From Pectobacterium wasabiae CFBP 3304 (GTDB taxonomy: Bacteria; Pseudomonadota; Gammaproteobacteria; Enterobacterales; Enterobacteriaceae), in NCBI RefSeq assembly GCF_001742185.1, contig NZ_CP015750.1, positions 4,030,001 to 4,094,000 of the forward strand: a stretch of 64,000 nt of DNA, given 5' to 3'. The number at the start of each line of letters is the position of its first letter. Positions within the stretch are counted from its first letter, which is position 1. A program made the translations under genes and the position numbers. The notes below the pieces were generated by a model. The model was not told the origin of the DNA and did no database searches. It saw only the letters and a program-made list of their open reading frames with translations. Below are positions 45,788 to 54,833 of this stretch, one piece after another.

Positions 45788-47368
45788 TTATGAGTGGCTG
45801 CCCGATATGGTCAAATCTGGCAAAGAAATCCAGTGATTATTCATCAAAAAGTCAGTGAACGGCACCAGCGTAAACTCAACGCAAAGCAACCCGACCAACG
45901 TCATCACAATGGTATAGGGCAGCGCCATGATCACCATGCGTCCGTAAGAGAGGCGGATAAGCGGAGCCAGCGCGGACGTCAGCAAAAACAGAAACGCAGC
46001 TTGCCCATTCGGTGTGGCGACGGAAGGCAGGTTAGTGCCGGTATTAATCGCCACGGCGAGCAGTTCGAACTGGGGTAAGGCGATTTTGCCGCTCTCAAGC
46101 GCGTTACGTGCTTCGTTAATGTAAACCGATCCTACAAAAACATTATCGGATATCGATGATAGCAGGCCATTGAACAGATAAAACTGCGTCAGTTGGGCGC
46201 TGTCAGAAGATTGCAAGACGTAATGGATAATTGGCGAGAACAGTTGCTGATCGATAATGACGGCGACGATGGCAAAGAAGACGGTCAGCAGCGCGGTAAA
46301 CGGCATGGCATCCTGAAACGCTTTACCGATAGCGTGTTCTTCGGTCACGCCGCAAAACGTTGTGGCCATAATAATCACGGAAAGGCCAATCAGCCCGACT
46401 TCAGCCAGATGAAACGCCAGCGCGATGATGAGCCAGACGCCAATCACCGCTTGCACGAGTAAACGCACATTATCCTGCGGGGTGCGCTTTGCTGTCATAT
46501 CCCTATCGTAGTCTTCAAGCACGCGGCGCACGTTGTCTGGCAGGTTTACCCCATAGCCGAACAGTTTAAAACGTTCGACCAGCACGCACGTCAGGATGCC
46601 GCAAATAAACACGGGGACGGTCACGGGTGACATGCGCAGGAAAAAGCTGACGAAATCCCAGCCAGCGCTTTTCGCAATAATCAGGTTCTGGGGTTCGCCG
46701 ACCATCGTCATTACACCGCCGAGCGCCGTACCGACGCCAGCGTGCATGAGCAGGCTGCGCAAAAATGCCCGGAATTGCTCCAACGTATAACGATGTTCCT
46801 CGCTGCTCAATGCGCTGTCATCGCTGATGTCGGCCTCGTCTTCACCCTGTTGGGAAGCGAAGCGGTGGTAAATACCATAAAATCCGATGGCGACGCTGAT
46901 GACGACGGCAATCACAGTCAGCGCGTCTAAAAAGGCGGAGAGAAACGCAGCCGCCACACAGAAGGCGAGTGAAAGCAGAGTTTTGGAATGGATGCGCAGC
47001 AGCAACTTAGTAAACACAAATAACAGCAATTGCTTCATGAAGTAGATGCCTGCCACCATAAACACCAGCAGCATGAGAACTTCAATATTCCCCGTGACTT
47101 CATGCCACACCTGCTGCGGGCTGGTCATACCGACGATGATTGCCTGTAGCGCCAGCAGGCCACCGGGCTGTAACGGGTAGCATTTTAGCGCCATGCCGAG
47201 CGTAAAAATAAACTCCACGACCAATAACCAACCGGCCCAGAACGGGCTGACAAAATAGAACAGCAGCGGATTAATTAGCAGGAAGCAGGCAATCGTCAGT
47301 TTGTACCAGTTTGGTGACTGCCCAAGAAAATTGTTTAACAGCGCACGGTGGGGGGGCATGCCAATCAT
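45788..47368 (-). CDS. nhaB: Na+/H+ antiporter NhaB
   Basis: 526 residues from the ATG at 47368 (E. coli 513). AAGGA lies about 13 bases before it; an ATG nine bases further in is an alternative. Around twelve membrane segments. Family motifs: [42 protein letters not shown] near 145-171, [20 protein letters not shown] near 230-249, and [17 protein letters not shown] near 420. It exports sodium in exchange for protons. It is divergent from fadR, as in E. coli. Confidence 0.94.
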   Translation of the reverse strand: MIGMPPHRALLNNFLGQSPNWYKLTIACFLLINPLLFYFVSPFWAGWLLVVEFIFTLGMALKCYPLQPGGLLALQAIIVGMTSPQQVWHEVTGNIEVLMLLVFMVAGIYFMKQLLLFVFTKLLLRIHSKTLLSLAFCVAAAFLSAFLDALTVIAVVISVAIGFYGIYHRFASQQGEDEADISDDSALSSEEHRYTLEQFRAFLRSLLMHAGVGTALGGVMTMVGEPQNLIIAKSAGWDFVSFFLRMSPVTVPVFICGILTCVLVERFKLFGYGVNLPDNVRRVLEDYDRDMTAKRTPQDNVRLLVQAVIGVWLIIALAFHLAEVGLIGLSVIIMATTFCGVTEEHAIGKAFQDAMPFTALLTVFFAIVAVIIDQQLFSPIIHYVLQSSDSAQLTQFYLFNGLLSSISDNVFVGSVYINEARNALESGKIALPQFELLAVAINTGTNLPSVATPNGQAAFLFLLTSALAPLIRLSYGRMVIMALPYTIVMTLVGLLCVEFTLVPFTDFLMNNHWISLPDLTISGSHS

Positions 47369-47597
47369 AATGGGGAGAGGATCCTTATTCGTTAGAATAG
47401 CTTGATGGGTTTTATCATATCGCAAAAACTTTACAAACAGCCATAAGTCTACCGTTCTACGCGGTAAGAGGACGGTTTGCAGTCACAATTTTTCATTGAA
47501 ATGGTTCGAGGCCTGAGTGCGGCGCTATATCATGATTCTTTCGTCTGGTATTATGATTCGGCTTTTTCGGCAATCACCGCTACGGATTATCAAACAC

Positions 47598-48317
47598 ATG
47601 GTTATAAAGGCGCAAAGTCCGGCTGGATTCGCGGAAGAATACATTATCGAGAGTATATGGAATAACCGCTTTCCTCCTGGCTCTATTCTGCCCGCAGAAC
47701 GAGAGCTTTCCGAGCTGATCGGCGTGACCCGTACTACCTTGCGTGAGGTGCTTCAGCGCTTAGCCCGCGATGGCTGGCTGACGATACAACACGGGAAGCC
47801 AACAAAGATTAACAATTTTTGGGAAACCTCTGGGCTCAACATTCTGGAGACGTTGGCTCGGCTCGATCACGATAGCGTACCGCAATTGATCGATAACCTG
47901 CTGGCGGTGCGCACCAACATCGCGGCAATCTTTATTCGGACGGCGTTACGACATAATCCGGAAAAAGTGCGTGATGTGTTGACCCAGTCAAGCGCGGTGG
48001 ACGATAGCGCAGAAGCCTTTGCGCAACTTGACTACAACGTTTTCCGTGGTTTGGCTTTTGCTTCCGGCAATCCGATTTATGGCCTGATCCTGAATGGTCT
48101 GAAAGGGCTATATATTCGCGTAGGGCGATATTATTTCTCCAACCCTGAAGCCCGCAAACTGGCGGTGAATTTTTACGGTCGGTTGGACGCGTTGCGCAGC
48201 GAAGAGTTGTACGATCAGGTTATGGACGTCGTCAGACATTACGGTAAAGAAAGTGGGGCGATTTGGCACAGTATGCAGAGCGCCATTCCGCGTGATATCG
48301 CGGAAGTGCGCCGCTAG
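47598..48317 (+). CDS. fadR: Fatty acid metabolism regulator FadR
   Basis: 239 residues from the ATG at 47598, identical in length to E. coli FadR. The GntR winged helix holds [19 protein letters not shown] (7-25) and [29 protein letters not shown] near 33-61. The acyl-CoA-binding domain follows ([41 protein letters not shown]). It represses fad genes and activates fabA/fabB. fadD with a candidate FadR box is 9 kb away. A strong terminator follows. Confidence 0.97.
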   Translation: MVIKAQSPAGFAEEYIIESIWNNRFPPGSILPAERELSELIGVTRTTLREVLQRLARDGWLTIQHGKPTKINNFWETSGLNILETLARLDHDSVPQLIDNLLAVRTNIAAIFIRTALRHNPEKVRDVLTQSSAVDDSAEAFAQLDYNVFRGLAFASGNPIYGLILNGLKGLYIRVGRYYFSNPEARKLAVNFYGRLDALRSEELYDQVMDVVRHYGKESGAIWHSMQSAIPRDIAEVRR

Positions 48318-48339
48318 GGCGTCATACACGTCATGATGA

Positions 48340-48373
48340 AAAGGGGATTCAGGTTGCTGCCTGAATCCCCTTT
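48340..48373. terminator. Bidirectional terminator between fadR and ycgB
   Basis: AAAGGGGATTCAGG and CCTGAATCCCCTTT form a perfect 14-bp stem with a 6-base loop. Confidence 0.9.
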
Positions 48374-48413
48374 GTCTTTGTCGCCTGTCTTTTACCTATG
48401 TAACCGTATTTCG

Positions 48414-49955
48414 CTATGTGGATGCCGTTCCGTTACGCGGCGGGCAGCGTTCAATCAGCTCAATGCTGCCATCCGAGTTAACCTGTTCCAGATAAACGTC
48501 AAATCCCCACAGGCGATGGACGTGTTTCAATACTTCCTGACTGCTTTTATCCAACGGTGCGCGGTTATGCGGGACATAGCGCAGCGTCAGTGCTCGATTG
48601 CCGCGTAAATCCACATTCCAGACCTGAATATTCGGTTCCAGATGGCTTAGATTGTACTGTGCGGACAACTCCTGTCGGATCAAACGATAGCCTTCTTCGT
48701 CGTGGATCGCGGCAATTTCCAGATAGTTGTTTCGGTCATCGTCCAACACCGTAAATAGCCGGAAGTCGCGCATCAATTTAGGCGATAAGAACTGGCTAAT
48801 GAAGCTTTCATCCTTGAAATTCTGCATCGCAAAATGCAGCGTATCAAGCCAGTCTTTACCCGCAATATCGGGGAACCAGTAGCGATCTTCCTCTGTCGGT
48901 GACTGACAAATACGCTTAATGTCCTGAAACATCGCGAAGCCCAGCGCATAGGGATTAATTCCGCTGTAATACGGGCTGTTATACGGCGGCTGATAAATCA
49001 CGTTGGTGTGGCTATGCAGGAATTCCAGCATAAAGCGCTCAGATACTCGCCCCTCATCATAGAGGTGGTTCAGAATGGTGTAATGCCAGAAGGTAGCCCA
49101 GCCTTCATTCATCACCTGAGTCTGCTTCTGCGGATAGAAATACTGGCTGACTTTCCGCACGATGCGCAATACCTCGCGCTGCCAGGGTTCCAGCAGCGGC
49201 GCATTTTTTTCCATAAAGTAGAGTAGGTTTTCCTGCGGTTCTTGCGGAAAGCGTCTTGCTTGTTCTGGTGCTGCACCCTGTTCGCGACGCGGTAAGGTTT
49301 TCCAGAGATCGTTGACCTGGCTTTGCAGATAGGCCTCACGGCTTTTCTGGCGAGATTTTTCCTCTTCGAGCGATATTTTCTGCGGACGCTTATAGCGGTC
49401 AACGCCGTAATTCATGAGTGCATGGCAGGAGTCTAACAGGTGCTCTACCTCATCCACGCCATAACGTTCTTCGCATTGCGCAATATACTGCCGGGCAAAG
49501 AGCAGATAATCGACGATGGAGCTGGCGTCGGTCCAACTGCGGAACAGATAGTTGCCTTTGAAGAATGAATTGTGCCCGTAACAGGCATGTGCCATGACGA
49601 GCGCCTGCATTGGCAGCGTATTTTCTTCCATCAGGTAGGCGATACAGGGATCGGAGTTAATGACGATTTCGTATGCCAGCCCCTGTTGCCCATGTTTGTA
49701 ACGCTGTTCGGTTTCGATAAATTTTTTCCCGAACGACCAGTGGGCATAGTTGATCGGCATACCTATGCTGGAATAGGCATCCATCATTTGTTCCGAAGTG
49801 ATGACTTCGATCTGATGAGGATAGGTTGCCAGACGATACAGCTTGGCTACCCGGTCAATTTCATCAAGATAAACCTGCAATAACTCAAACGTCCAGTCCG
49901 GTCCATCACTCAGGCGAAGTGTTTTTTTTACCTGATTATCCGTCGATATAGCCAT
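48414..49955 (-). CDS. ycgB: SpoVR family protein YcgB
   Basis: 513 residues (E. coli about 510). Conserved blocks: MPINYAHWSFGKKFIETEQRYKHGQQGLAYEIVINSDP spread over 70-110, MAHACYGHNSFFKGN near 124-138, and NEGWATFWHYTILNHLYDEG near 283-302. The His/Glu-rich NEGWATFWHY suggests a metal site. SpoVR was named for spore cortex formation in Bacillus; its biochemical role is unknown. SpoVR genes co-occur with yeaG-yeaH, which lie 3.5 kb away on the same strand. Confidence 0.93.
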   Translation of the reverse strand: MAISTDNQVKKTLRLSDGPDWTFELLQVYLDEIDRVAKLYRLATYPHQIEVITSEQMMDAYSSIGMPINYAHWSFGKKFIETEQRYKHGQQGLAYEIVINSDPCIAYLMEENTLPMQALVMAHACYGHNSFFKGNYLFRSWTDASSIVDYLLFARQYIAQCEERYGVDEVEHLLDSCHALMNYGVDRYKRPQKISLEEEKSRQKSREAYLQSQVNDLWKTLPRREQGAAPEQARRFPQEPQENLLYFMEKNAPLLEPWQREVLRIVRKVSQYFYPQKQTQVMNEGWATFWHYTILNHLYDEGRVSERFMLEFLHSHTNVIYQPPYNSPYYSGINPYALGFAMFQDIKRICQSPTEEDRYWFPDIAGKDWLDTLHFAMQNFKDESFISQFLSPKLMRDFRLFTVLDDDRNNYLEIAAIHDEEGYRLIRQELSAQYNLSHLEPNIQVWNVDLRGNRALTLRYVPHNRAPLDKSSQEVLKHVHRLWGFDVYLEQVNSDGSIELIERCPPRNGTAST

Positions 49956-50297
49956 CAGCGCGCCCCTCCGTGATCAACCTGCACGCAATCGCACAGGCAT
50001 AATTAATCGTAGCTCAATCTGATAAAAGTGATGAGAAAACGGTGGCTTGGCGCAGCAATTTAGCAGATAGAAGCAATAGAGAAATGTTATCACGGTGGTG
50101 GATGACAATTTCTTGCCAACTGGTAGAGTAACTCTGACTTTTATCTTTTAACTCGTGTATTACCCCACTAAATACGTATTTTCCCAGCAAATTGACCTTT
50201 AAATAATGTGAGTTGCAGGAAAGGAAACGCACACGTAGCTTAAAATAGGCTGGGGTGGGGCAAACGATCGATAACGGCGAAAAGGGAGCGTAGTCGC
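49956..50297. other. ycgB-dadA intergenic region
   Basis: It holds the divergent ycgB and dadA promoters. At about 50200-50225, AAATAATGTGAGTTGCAGG recalls one end of the repeat family. I saw no gene or clear operator. Confidence 0.4.
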
Positions 50298-51551
50298 ATG
50301 CGGATTGTGATTCTGGGGAGTGGCGTGGTTGGCGTCAGTACCGCCTGGTATCTTGCACAGGCAGGGCATGATGTCACCGTTATCGACAGGCAACCGGAGC
50401 CCGCGTTGGAAACCAGCGCGGCGAATGCAGGACAGATCTCACCCGGTTATGCCGCTCCGTGGGCTGCACCGGGAATACCGCTGAAAGCGATAAAATGGAT
50501 GTTTCGGCGGCATGCCCCGCTGGCTATTCGGCCGGATTTCACGGCGACACAGCTTTGCTGGATGTGGCAAATGTTACTCAACTGTGATGCACGCCACTAT
50601 AAAACCAATAAAGCGCGGATGGTTCGTCTGGCGGAATACAGCCGTGACTGTCTGCAACAACTGCGGCGAGATACGGATATTCAGTACGAGGGCCGGCAGG
50701 GGGGAACGTTGCAACTGTTCCGTACCGAACAGCAATATGACAATGCGACACGAGATATCGCTGTGCTGGAAGAGGCTGGTGTGCCGTATCAACTGTTGAC
50801 CCGCAATGAGCTGGCCTCGGTTGAACCTGCGTTGGCGAGCGTGGCAGAGACGCTCACCGGCGGGCTGCGTTTACCGCATGATGAGACGGGCGACTGCCAA
50901 CTGTTCACTCGCCAACTGGCGGCGATGGCTGCCGATGCAGGTGTCACCTTTAAGCTGGGGCGTAACGTTCGCCAGTTGCGGGTGGAAGGGCAAAGCGTCA
51001 CGGGCGTCCAGTGCGACGATGAAATGATCGTGGCAGATGCCTATGTGATGGCCTGCGGCTCCTATTCCACCGGATTACTGCGTCAGTGGTTCGATATTCC
51101 GGTTTATCCGCTGAAAGGCTATTCACTGACGATTCCGCTGGCGGATGACGCTTTTGCACCGGTTTCTACCGTGCTTGATGAAACGTACAAAGTTGCTATT
51201 ACACGTTTTGACAACCGCATCCGCGTTGGTGGCATGGCGGAAGTGGTCGGTTTCAACACCGATCTGAACCTTAAACGGCGTCAGACGCTGGAAATGGTGG
51301 TGCGCGATCTCTATCCCCATTGCGGCCCAATCGAGCAAGCAACATTCTGGACAGGGCTGCGCCCGATGACGCCAGACGGTACGCCGCTGGTGGGGCGATC
51401 GCCGCTGAAGAATTTATATCTGAATACCGGACATGGTACGTTGGGCTGGACGATGGCCTGCGGGTCAGGAAAGCTGCTGGCGGATATTCTGTCGGATAAA
51501 TCACCGGAGATTGAAGCCGATGATTTATCCGTGTCTCGCTATACGCGTTAG
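50298..51551 (+). CDS. dadA: D-amino acid dehydrogenase DadA
   Basis: 417 residues (E. coli 432). The FAD-binding motif [27 protein letters not shown] is at residues 3-29, [19 protein letters not shown] near 43-61, and the C-terminal [17 protein letters not shown] near 350-366 plus [19 protein letters not shown]. It oxidises D-alanine and other D-amino acids and donates electrons to quinone at the inner membrane. In E. coli the next gene is the alanine racemase dadX; here it is an oppositely oriented exporter. Confidence 0.94.
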   Translation: MRIVILGSGVVGVSTAWYLAQAGHDVTVIDRQPEPALETSAANAGQISPGYAAPWAAPGIPLKAIKWMFRRHAPLAIRPDFTATQLCWMWQMLLNCDARHYKTNKARMVRLAEYSRDCLQQLRRDTDIQYEGRQGGTLQLFRTEQQYDNATRDIAVLEEAGVPYQLLTRNELASVEPALASVAETLTGGLRLPHDETGDCQLFTRQLAAMAADAGVTFKLGRNVRQLRVEGQSVTGVQCDDEMIVADAYVMACGSYSTGLLRQWFDIPVYPLKGYSLTIPLADDAFAPVSTVLDETYKVAITRFDNRIRVGGMAEVVGFNTDLNLKRRQTLEMVVRDLYPHCGPIEQATFWTGLRPMTPDGTPLVGRSPLKNLYLNTGHGTLGWTMACGSGKLLADILSDKSPEIEADDLSVSRYTR

Positions 51552-51582
51552 AGTATCTGTCTTCTGTATTCGGTGTTTTGCA

Positions 51583-52782
51583 CTAGGCACGGGGCAGCGA
51601 CGTAATGCTGCTCTTGTGGTGACGCGTGAGCAAGCGGGCGCGTATCGCCAACAGGGCAGCACAGAGCATCACCAGCGCCAGTGATATTTTTGATGGCAGA
51701 GGAATTGCCATCGCAATCAGCCCCAGGGCCGCCCCGCCAGCCATCTGCACAAATCCTACCATCGCCGATGCAATACCCGCTTCATTGGAATAAGGTTCCA
51801 GAGCATAGCTGGTGGACGGCCCGATCAAAAATGCCAGACCCGCACAGGCCAGTGCGACGGGCAACATGTAGGTTGGCCAGGTATCTTGCATGGCTTCGGG
51901 TAAGAAAACGACACCGCCGAGTAGCGAAAGAAAACCTGCCCCCATCAGCAGGCTACCGATAGCCAAACAGCGCGGCCGACCGACTTTGCGGATAATGCGA
52001 TTCGCAAAGAAGCTGACCAACATGATCCAAAAACCGTTCGCGCCGAAGGCAATCGAAAACTCAAGCGGCGTGAGTTGCGCCTGATTCATCAACACTACGG
52101 GGGAAAAGGTGACATAGGTTAACGCCATCCCCATTGCGCCTGCATTGACTGACGCGAAACCCAGAAAGTGGCGATCGGATAACAGGCGGGCATATTGGCG
52201 CAGCGGCAAACCGTGTACCGGTAAGGTTGAGTCTGGGCGTGTTTCGGGCAGGAAACGGATGATGAGTGCCAGTACCAGAATGCTGTAACCGGCAAGGAAC
52301 CAAAAGGGGGCACGCCAGCCGAAGGCCTCAGCTAAAAGCCCACCTAATAGTGGTGCTAGCGCCGGTACAATGTTCAGCGTGCCGTTAAGAAAACCATAGG
52401 TTCTGGCGGCATCATCGCCGTTTAGTTTGTCACGCACGCTGCTGAAAATGGCAACGGCGGTACAACAGACGGCCATGCCCTGAAAAAGGCGTGAGAGTAT
52501 GAATAGTGTGGCGCTGGTGGCCAGTGCCGCCATGATCGCACCGATGATGTAGATAACCACGCCTGCCAGCGCCATTGGACGCCGACCATATTTATCAACC
52601 AGCGGTCCAGCCAAAAGCTGGCCTAATCCCATTACCAGAATAAAGAGGGCAACGGTGGACTGAATCAGCGATTCTGGGGTGTTCAGCGCCACGGCGATGG
52701 CGGGAATAAGCGGTAAATAAATGTCGATGCCCAGAGGGCCGAGTAGAACCAGAGTCAGTAAAATCAGAACAAATCGTTGCAT
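51583..52782 (-). CDS. Bcr/CflA-type MFS drug exporter
   Basis: 399 residues, twelve predicted membrane segments. MFS motif A is GPLVDKYGRRPMALAG near 59-74. The N-terminus GIDIYLPLIPAIA is characteristic of the DHA1 Bcr/CflA group, as is SRLFQGMAVCCTAVAIFSSVRD near 95-116. It likely exports a small hydrophobic compound by proton antiport; the substrate is unknown. It stands where E. coli has dadX, so it is an accessory insertion relative to that order. A perfect 25-base dyad lies 69-93 bases upstream. Confidence 0.85.
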   Translation of the reverse strand: MQRFVLILLTLVLLGPLGIDIYLPLIPAIAVALNTPESLIQSTVALFILVMGLGQLLAGPLVDKYGRRPMALAGVVIYIIGAIMAALATSATLFILSRLFQGMAVCCTAVAIFSSVRDKLNGDDAARTYGFLNGTLNIVPALAPLLGGLLAEAFGWRAPFWFLAGYSILVLALIIRFLPETRPDSTLPVHGLPLRQYARLLSDRHFLGFASVNAGAMGMALTYVTFSPVVLMNQAQLTPLEFSIAFGANGFWIMLVSFFANRIIRKVGRPRCLAIGSLLMGAGFLSLLGGVVFLPEAMQDTWPTYMLPVALACAGLAFLIGPSTSYALEPYSNEAGIASAMVGFVQMAGGAALGLIAMAIPLPSKISLALVMLCAALLAIRARLLTRHHKSSITSLPRA

Positions 52783-52850
52783 AACAAAACAGAAATCTAT
52801 GTTTTATGGGGCTGACAGGGTAATGCGCACGCTAGCGGAAAGGAAGTGTT

Positions 52851-52875
52851 ATATTTGTGACGGCGTCACAAATAT
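52851..52875. promoter_or_regulatory. Perfect 11-bp dyad upstream of the exporter gene
   Basis: ATATTTGTGAC-GGC-GTCACAAATAT is an exact palindrome with a 3-base spacer. It contains TGTGA-N5-TCACA, one base short of the CRP spacing, so it is more likely an operator for an unidentified regulator. It lies in the exporter's promoter region. Confidence 0.65.
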
Positions 52876-52980
52876 GTGGCGGAAAATGAGTTTATATGTT
52901 CGGACGCGGGCGGTCATTAACAGGGCGGAGCGTCATGTGTCAGATATTCTCCCCCCTTTAGTCAGGCGTCCTTAATGTGC

Positions 52981-53391
52981 CTAGGCTGTTTCAATACGGG
53001 GGTAAAAATCGTGATTCTCTCGCTGCATACGCTCATAGACTTTACGCAAGACGTGGTTAGCGTCCGCCCGGAAATCCCTATCATGCCCCACTAACTGTGA
53101 AGCTGTATTCCAGCGGCGGGAAAAGGCATCGTAATCCGCGGCAATGGTTTGCATTTCATCCTGATAATGCTGACTCATTTTCGTTAATTGTTCATCACCG
53201 CTGCGTTGCAGAGAAGGGTAAAGCACGCGATCTTCCGCAGAAAGATGCAGTTTGATAGTCGAACTCATGGCGACAATGGCGCGGGCGATGTCAGTGGCGT
53301 TCTCTGTCACGCCTTCCCGCGACAGCCGGCGCAGGGTGTCAATGCTTGCGAGTATTTCGGTGTGCTGGTGTTTGAATTTATCAATATTCAT
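52981..53391 (-). CDS. Hemerythrin-like (HHE) cation-binding protein
   Basis: 136 residues from the ATG at 53391 (MNIDKFK); a longer frame has a weaker context. A four-helix hemerythrin fold is indicated by FKHQHTEILASID near 6-18, IKLHLSAEDRVLYPSL near 58-73 (HxxxE and D/Y), MSQHYQDEM near 83, and NHDFYPRIE at the end: spaced His, Glu and Asp ligands for a di-iron site. Such proteins bind or sense oxygen or nitric oxide, or help repair iron centres (YtfE-type). The NsrR-like box upstream argues for a nitric-oxide role. No close named homologue is recognised. Confidence 0.85.
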   Translation of the reverse strand: MNIDKFKHQHTEILASIDTLRRLSREGVTENATDIARAIVAMSSTIKLHLSAEDRVLYPSLQRSGDEQLTKMSQHYQDEMQTIAADYDAFSRRWNTASQLVGHDRDFRADANHVLRKVYERMQRENHDFYPRIETA

Positions 53392-53427
53392 GAGCGATTC
53401 TCTGTGCAGGTATAATGCCATTTATAA

Positions 53428-53450
53428 TACATGTATTTTAAATGCATGTT
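53428..53450 (-). promoter_or_regulatory. NsrR-like operator upstream of the hemerythrin gene
   Basis: On the minus strand the 23 bases read AACATGCATTT, A, AAATACATGTA. The E. coli NsrR consensus is AAGATGCATTT-N-AAATGCATCTT; 18 of 22 fixed positions agree. It lies 37 bases before the start, in promoter position. Confidence 0.7.
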
Positions 53451-53522
53451 TATAAAAAAATGCCCAGAGAGATAAAATCAGCCAGCTAACTGTTAACAGA
53501 TAACTGGCCGAGTGAGATGTGA

Positions 53523-54797
53523 TTAATGCCCTACGGTTTGTTTACGGAAGAGCTCACGGAAGACAGGGTAAATATCATTCTGATCGCGGATATGCTGCAT
53601 GGCGAAATTGTCGAACGTATCGCGCAGCGTTTCATATTCGCGCCAGAGCGTCTGGTGTGAACGTCGGGTGATTTCAATATAACTGTAGTAGCGCACCATC
53701 GGCAGAAGCTGATTCGCCAGGATCTGGTGACACAACGGCGAATCATCTGCCCAGTTATCGCCATCCGATGCCTGTGCGGCGTAGATATTCCACTGTGACG
53801 GATCGTAACGCTCACGCACCACTTCCTCCATCAGCTTTAACGCACTGGAGACAATGGTGCCGCCGGTTTCCTGAGAGTAGAAGAACTCCTGTTCATCGAC
53901 CTCTTTCGCCTGCGTGTGGTGGCGAATATAGACAACGTCGACGTTTTTGTAATTTCTGCTGAGGAATAGATAGAGCAGAATATAAAAGCGCTTCGCCATG
54001 TCTTTCGTCGACTGATCCATAGAACCAGACACGTCCATCAAACAGAACATCACGGCCTGGCTCGATGGCTCAGCCCGGCGCTCGTAGTTCTTGTAGCGCA
54101 GGTCAAACGTATCGATAAAAGGCACGCGCGCAATTTTCTGGCGTAGTTCGGCGATATCCTGCCGTAACCGTTCCTCTTCCAGCAACTGTGCCGGTTCGGT
54201 GTGCGCCAACTGCTCCAACGACTCTTCCAGCTCATGCAACGTGCGGCGTTTACCCGCCGTCATCGCCATACGGCGTGCCAGCGAGTTTTGCAGCGAGCGT
54301 ACCACGCTAATATTGGCAGGAACGCCGTTAGCGGTGTACCCGGCACGATGCGTTTTGTACTCGTTCATCTGCCGATGCTGGGTCTTCTTCAGATTCGGCA
54401 GCGCCAGATCTTCAAACAGCAGGTCCAGATATTCATCTTTGGAAATTTGAAAGACAAACCCATCCTCACCTTCGCCGTCTTTGCTGGCATCCCCCTGGCC
54501 GGAACCACCGCCGCCGCCTCCTTGTGGCCGCTCGATTTTGTCATTTTGTACGAAGTGATCGTTGCCCGGGTGGACGCGGTGGCGGCGTCCTCCACGGCCC
54601 TGATGGAACATCGGTTCGTTGATGTCTGCATTGGGGATCGACACCGACTCCCCGCTTTCGATGTCGGTCACCGAACGCTTATTAATGGCCTCGGAAATCG
54701 ACTGTTTTATTTGCGACTTATAGCGGCGCAGAAAGCGTTGGCGGTTCACCGTGCTTTTGTTTTTGCCGTTCAGTCGCCTGTCAATAAAATAGGCCAT
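53523..54797 (-). CDS. yeaH: YeaH/YhbH family (UPF0229) von Willebrand-type protein
   Basis: 424 residues from the ATG at 54797 ([12 protein letters not shown]), matching the E. coli start. The basic N-terminal half has a Gly-rich low-complexity loop ([20 protein letters not shown]) near 90-110. The C-terminal vWA-like domain has the MIDAS motif [10 protein letters not shown] near 256-265 and [15 protein letters not shown]. It acts with the kinase YeaG in stationary phase and nitrogen stress; its mechanism is unknown. It follows yeaG after 36 bases. Confidence 0.94.
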   Translation of the reverse strand: MAYFIDRRLNGKNKSTVNRQRFLRRYKSQIKQSISEAINKRSVTDIESGESVSIPNADINEPMFHQGRGGRRHRVHPGNDHFVQNDKIERPQGGGGGGSGQGDASKDGEGEDGFVFQISKDEYLDLLFEDLALPNLKKTQHRQMNEYKTHRAGYTANGVPANISVVRSLQNSLARRMAMTAGKRRTLHELEESLEQLAHTEPAQLLEEERLRQDIAELRQKIARVPFIDTFDLRYKNYERRAEPSSQAVMFCLMDVSGSMDQSTKDMAKRFYILLYLFLSRNYKNVDVVYIRHHTQAKEVDEQEFFYSQETGGTIVSSALKLMEEVVRERYDPSQWNIYAAQASDGDNWADDSPLCHQILANQLLPMVRYYSYIEITRRSHQTLWREYETLRDTFDNFAMQHIRDQNDIYPVFRELFRKQTVGH

Positions 54798-54833
54798 GTT
54801 TCCCCCAAACGCTGTTGCCAGCATCGTGCGTCA

